Assembly: GCA_005879095.1 (NCBI GenBank)
Contig: VBLM01000625.1
Span: forward strand, 1 to 7,380
Source: Deltaproteobacteria bacterium
GTDB lineage: Bacteria; Myxococcota; Myxococcia; Myxococcales; 40CM-4-68-19
Length of the DNA: 7,380 nucleotides
Direction of reading: 5' to 3'
Part shown: piece after piece, positions 5,277 to 7,380 of the stretch
How the letters are laid out: every line of letters begins with the position of its first letter
Numbering within the stretch: position 1 is the first letter of the stretch
Program-made: the position numbers and the translations under genes
Notes under the pieces: model-generated
Told to the model about the DNA's origin: nothing
What the model saw: the letters and a program-made list of their open reading frames with translations, nothing else
Database searches by the model: none

Positions 5277-6760
5277 TGAGAGCAGCCGCGTTCGCCACAC
5301 TGATCGCGACCGTCGCGGGTCCGTCCGCCGCGACCGTGTCCTACTTCGGCGGTCCGGTGATCGAGAACGCCAAGGTCTACGCCGTCTGGTGGGGACCAGG
5401 CATCCGCCTGTCACCGATGGTGAACGCACCGAAGGGCGGAATGGCCGATTTCTTCACCGGCGTGCTCGACAGCAGCTACCTCGACTGGCTCAACGAGTAC
5501 GACACCGATCTCGCCGCGCAGGGTGGAGCGCGGGCCGGCAGCGCCGGCACCAACCAGCACATCGGCCGCGGAAATTTCGCCGGCGTCTTCGAGCTCGACG
5601 ACATCCCGCCGGGCAGCGTCACCGACGAGCAGGTCCAGGCGGTGCTGCTCGACTCGATCTCGAAAGGAGTGCTGCCAGCCGACGATCGCAACTCGGTCTA
5701 CGCAATCTTCTTCCCGAGCTCGGTAAACATCGACAACAGCTGCAAACCGCGCGACGGCTTCGAGGCCTACCACTACGCGACGGCCGGCGCGGTCAACGGC
5801 GTGGTCTACCTGGTGATCGCGGACTGCGGGATCAAGGCGACCAATTATTTCGGCGAGGTCGCGTCGCACGAGCTGATCGAATCGATCACCGACCGCGTGC
5901 CGACGCCCGGCGACGTGCCCGACTATCCGCAGGCGTGGAACGACGCGGACGCGTTCGAAGTCGCCGATCTGTGCGACAGCGTGGCCGGCGCTTCGGTGCC
6001 GACGCTGCTGGGAACGTTCCCGGTGCAGAAGATCTGGGACAACGCGAGCAACGGCTGCTCCTCGACGCACACGTTCGCGCAGGATTACAACGTCGCGCTC
6101 GAGCCAAGCGTCGTCGAGCTGCAACCGGGCCAGACTCTCGCCGTCACCGTGCGCACCGCGACGGTCGCGGGCTCGGCGCAGCCGCTCGTGCTCTCGGTCA
6201 CGACTCCGGCAGGCCTGAACGCCTCGTTCGACAACGCGGCGATCGCTTCGGGAGGCTCGGCCACGCTCACGCTGACGCTCAATGCCGACGCTTCGGTCCC
6301 CAGGGATTCGCAGGTCGTGGTCAGCGCCCAGGGCACGACCGGCGCGCGTTCGCAGCGGCATTCGGCGGCGGTGCTCCTGCAGCCGCCGGAATTCACCCTC
6401 TATGTCGGCCGTCAGTCGGGCGAGCTTTCGCCGGGAGGATCGACTACGGTCCCGATCGGAATCACGCCTCTGCACGGAGAGGTGGGCTCGGTCCAGCTCT
6501 CGGTGTCGGGCCTGCCGGCGCAGGTGACCGGCTCGTTCTCTTCGATCGCGAAGGGAACCGCGACGCTGACGCTTCGAGGGCACGGCGCCGCGCTCGTCAC
6601 CGACGCGCAGTTCATCGTCACCGCCAGGGGACCGACCGCGACGCACTCCGCAGCGGGCCTGTACACGGTGACTCCCGGGCACGGCTGCTCCACGTCCGGA
6701 GACGGCCTGCTGCTGTTCATCGCCGCGCTCGCGACGCTCGCGACGCGAAGACAGCGGTAG
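5276..6760 (+). CDS. Secreted EXORDIUM-like (PHI_1-like) protein with beta-sandwich repeats and MYXO-CTERM-type tag
   Basis: The 494-residue product begins with a signal peptide (hydrophobic residues about 3-15, alanine-rich cleavage region near 18-20). The N-terminal domain, about 21-260, opens with SYFGGPVIENAKVYAVWWGP. It carries ASHELIESITD, with H198, E199 and E202, and later AWNDADAFEVADLCD (to 234). This order recalls bacterial relatives of plant EXORDIUM/phosphate-induced proteins, which have SHE--EAITDP and EIGDKC motifs. Metal binding or peptidase activity is conceivable, but the motif is HExxE, not HExxH, and no activity is established. Two repeats of about 95 residues (about 271-365 and 373-467) look like Ig-like adhesion modules. 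The C-terminus, from C471, has GCSTSGDG, a hydrophobic helix and RRQR, as in tags handled by rhombosortase- or myxosortase-type proteases, so surface anchoring is inferred. The ATG overlaps the helicase stop (TGATG) without a Shine-Dalgarno, implying coupling. Confidence 0.8.
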   Translation: MRAAAFATLIATVAGPSAATVSYFGGPVIENAKVYAVWWGPGIRLSPMVNAPKGGMADFFTGVLDSSYLDWLNEYDTDLAAQGGARAGSAGTNQHIGRGNFAGVFELDDIPPGSVTDEQVQAVLLDSISKGVLPADDRNSVYAIFFPSSVNIDNSCKPRDGFEAYHYATAGAVNGVVYLVIADCGIKATNYFGEVASHELIESITDRVPTPGDVPDYPQAWNDADAFEVADLCDSVAGASVPTLLGTFPVQKIWDNASNGCSSTHTFAQDYNVALEPSVVELQPGQTLAVTVRTATVAGSAQPLVLSVTTPAGLNASFDNAAIASGGSATLTLTLNADASVPRDSQVVVSAQGTTGARSQRHSAAVLLQPPEFTLYVGRQSGELSPGGSTTVPIGITPLHGEVGSVQLSVSGLPAQVTGSFSSIAKGTATLTLRGHGAALVTDAQFIVTARGPTATHSAAGLYTVTPGHGCSTSGDGLLLFIAALATLATRRQR

Positions 6761-7380
6761 ATGGACTCTCCCGCGCTGCGCTGCGAGAAGCTGGTCAAGC
6801 ACTACGGCGCTCTCGCCGCGGTGGACGGGCTCGATCTGGAAATCCGCCGCGGCGAGTGTTTCGGACTGCTGGGCCCCAATGGCGCCGGCAAGACGACCAC
6901 CGTCGAAATCCTCGAGGGCCTGAACGAGCCCACCGCCGGCAGCGTCGAGGTCCTGGGCCTGCGCTGGGACCGCAACGAGCGGGCATTGCGCCAGCGTCTC
7001 GGGATCTCGCTACAAGAGACGCACCTGCCCGACAAGCTCACCGTCGAGGAGAACCTGCGCCTCTTCCGCTCGTTCTACGCGCAGGGCCGGCCCATCGACG
7101 AGGTGCTCGACCTGGTCGCGCTGCAGGACAAGCGCAGCACGTGGACGGAGAAGCTTTCGGGCGGACAGAAGCAGCGGCTGGCGGTGGCGTGCGCGCTGGT
7201 GAGCGATCCCGAGGTGCTCTTCCTCGACGAGCCCACCACCGGCCTCGATCCGCAGTCGCGCCGGCAGCTGTGGGACGTGGTGCTCGGCTTCAAATCGCGC
7301 GGCCGCACGGTGCTGCTCACCACGCACTACATGGACGAAGCCGAACGGTTGTGCGATCGCGTCGCGGTGGTCGACAAGGG
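6761..7380 (+). CDS. ABC transporter ATP-binding protein, ABC-2/DrrA type (partial, C-terminus beyond window)
   Basis: The visible 206 residues form nearly a full nucleotide-binding domain that would power a membrane permease. Seen in order: an A-loop tyrosine (HYGALAAVDGL), Walker A GPNGAGKT (38-45), Q-loop region ISLQETHLP, signature LSGGQKQRLAVACAL (132-146), Walker B VLFLDEP (152-158) with D-loop GLDPQSRR, and H-loop H189 in LLTTHYMDEAERLCDRV. The close match to DrrA/CcmA-like exporters (EPTTGLDPQSRRQLW, THYMDEAE) suggests drug, lipid or polysaccharide export with an ABC-2 permease. That permease is expected to follow but is outside the window. The ATG comes right after the TAG of the secreted-protein gene, with no intervening base and only weak ribosome-binding potential, so translation probably depends on upstream ribosomes. 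Substrate unknown. Confidence 0.93.
   Translation, partial: MDSPALRCEKLVKHYGALAAVDGLDLEIRRGECFGLLGPNGAGKTTTVEILEGLNEPTAGSVEVLGLRWDRNERALRQRLGISLQETHLPDKLTVEENLRLFRSFYAQGRPIDEVLDLVALQDKRSTWTEKLSGGQKQRLAVACALVSDPEVLFLDEPTTGLDPQSRRQLWDVVLGFKSRGRTVLLTTHYMDEAERLCDRVAVVDK

Noticed and set aside
4233..5429. 398-residue minus-strand frame antisense to the helicase
   Set aside because: It lies opposite motifs IV-VI and the RNA-binding domain of the helicase; composition is typical of a GC-rich shadow.
5411..6802. 463-residue minus-strand frame antisense to the secreted protein
   Set aside because: It is R/D/V-rich with no recognisable domain, while the plus strand has a signal peptide, beta-sandwich repeats and a sorting tag.
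6795..7327. Several minus-strand frames opposite the ABC ATPase
   Set aside because: The plus strand reads as an ATP-binding protein with Walker A, signature, Walker B and H-loop in order, so these are shadows.
1..7380. Search for tRNA, rRNA, CRISPR repeats, insertion sequences, direct repeats and toxin-antitoxin or defence genes
   Set aside because: By eye I found no repeated units with spacers, no transposase or integrase motifs, no tRNA-like cloverleaf and no defence-type domains. Faint structures could still have been missed without computation.

Overview
The window is GC-rich bacterial DNA with almost no non-coding space. It most likely comes from a member of the Myxococcota or a related deltaproteobacterial lineage. 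The main support is a secreted protein whose C-terminus has a glycine-cysteine motif, a hydrophobic helix and an arginine cluster, as in the MYXO-CTERM class of sorting tags. The strong G/C bias at third codon positions and the RpoH-type sigma factor fit but are not diagnostic. The species cannot be named from the sequence alone.

Layout from left to right. (1) Positions 1-377, minus strand: the N-terminal part of a DUF4159-domain protein with a twin-arginine-like leader, cut by the window edge. (2) Positions 488-1573, plus strand: a two-gene unit. The first gene encodes a small tail-anchored protein with a TPR-like helical hairpin, the second a polytopic membrane protein with a charged C-terminal helix. 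The second gene starts in the same frame right after the stop of the first, and its start codon is unclear (GTG, or a non-standard CTG). (3) A stem-loop at 1579-1611 separates this unit from the convergent unit on its right. (4) Positions 1609-3461, minus strand: an RpoH-family (sigma-32) factor followed by a TTG-started, membrane-anchored protein with a predicted concanavalin/LamG-like beta-sandwich, overlapping the sigma gene by a few bases. (5) A 57-bp divergent promoter region. (6) Positions 3519-7380, plus strand: a run with no gaps, made of a DEAD-box RNA helicase with a DbpA/CsdA-type RNA-binding C-terminus, a secreted EXORDIUM-like protein with two beta-sandwich repeats and the sorting tag, and the first two thirds of an ABC-2-type transporter ATPase that runs off the right edge.

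Functionally, the centre pairs a heat-shock-type sigma factor with a divergent RNA helicase, which fits stress-responsive control of transcription and RNA structure, although the sequence shows only shared promoter DNA. Most of the other genes encode envelope or secreted proteins. No tRNA, rRNA, CRISPR array, insertion sequence or integrase was seen. I found no convincing evidence of a complete new system. The least explained parts are the 488-1573 membrane pair, the sigma-linked beta-sandwich protein, and the tagged EXORDIUM-like protein. All family assignments were made by reading motifs, with no database search.
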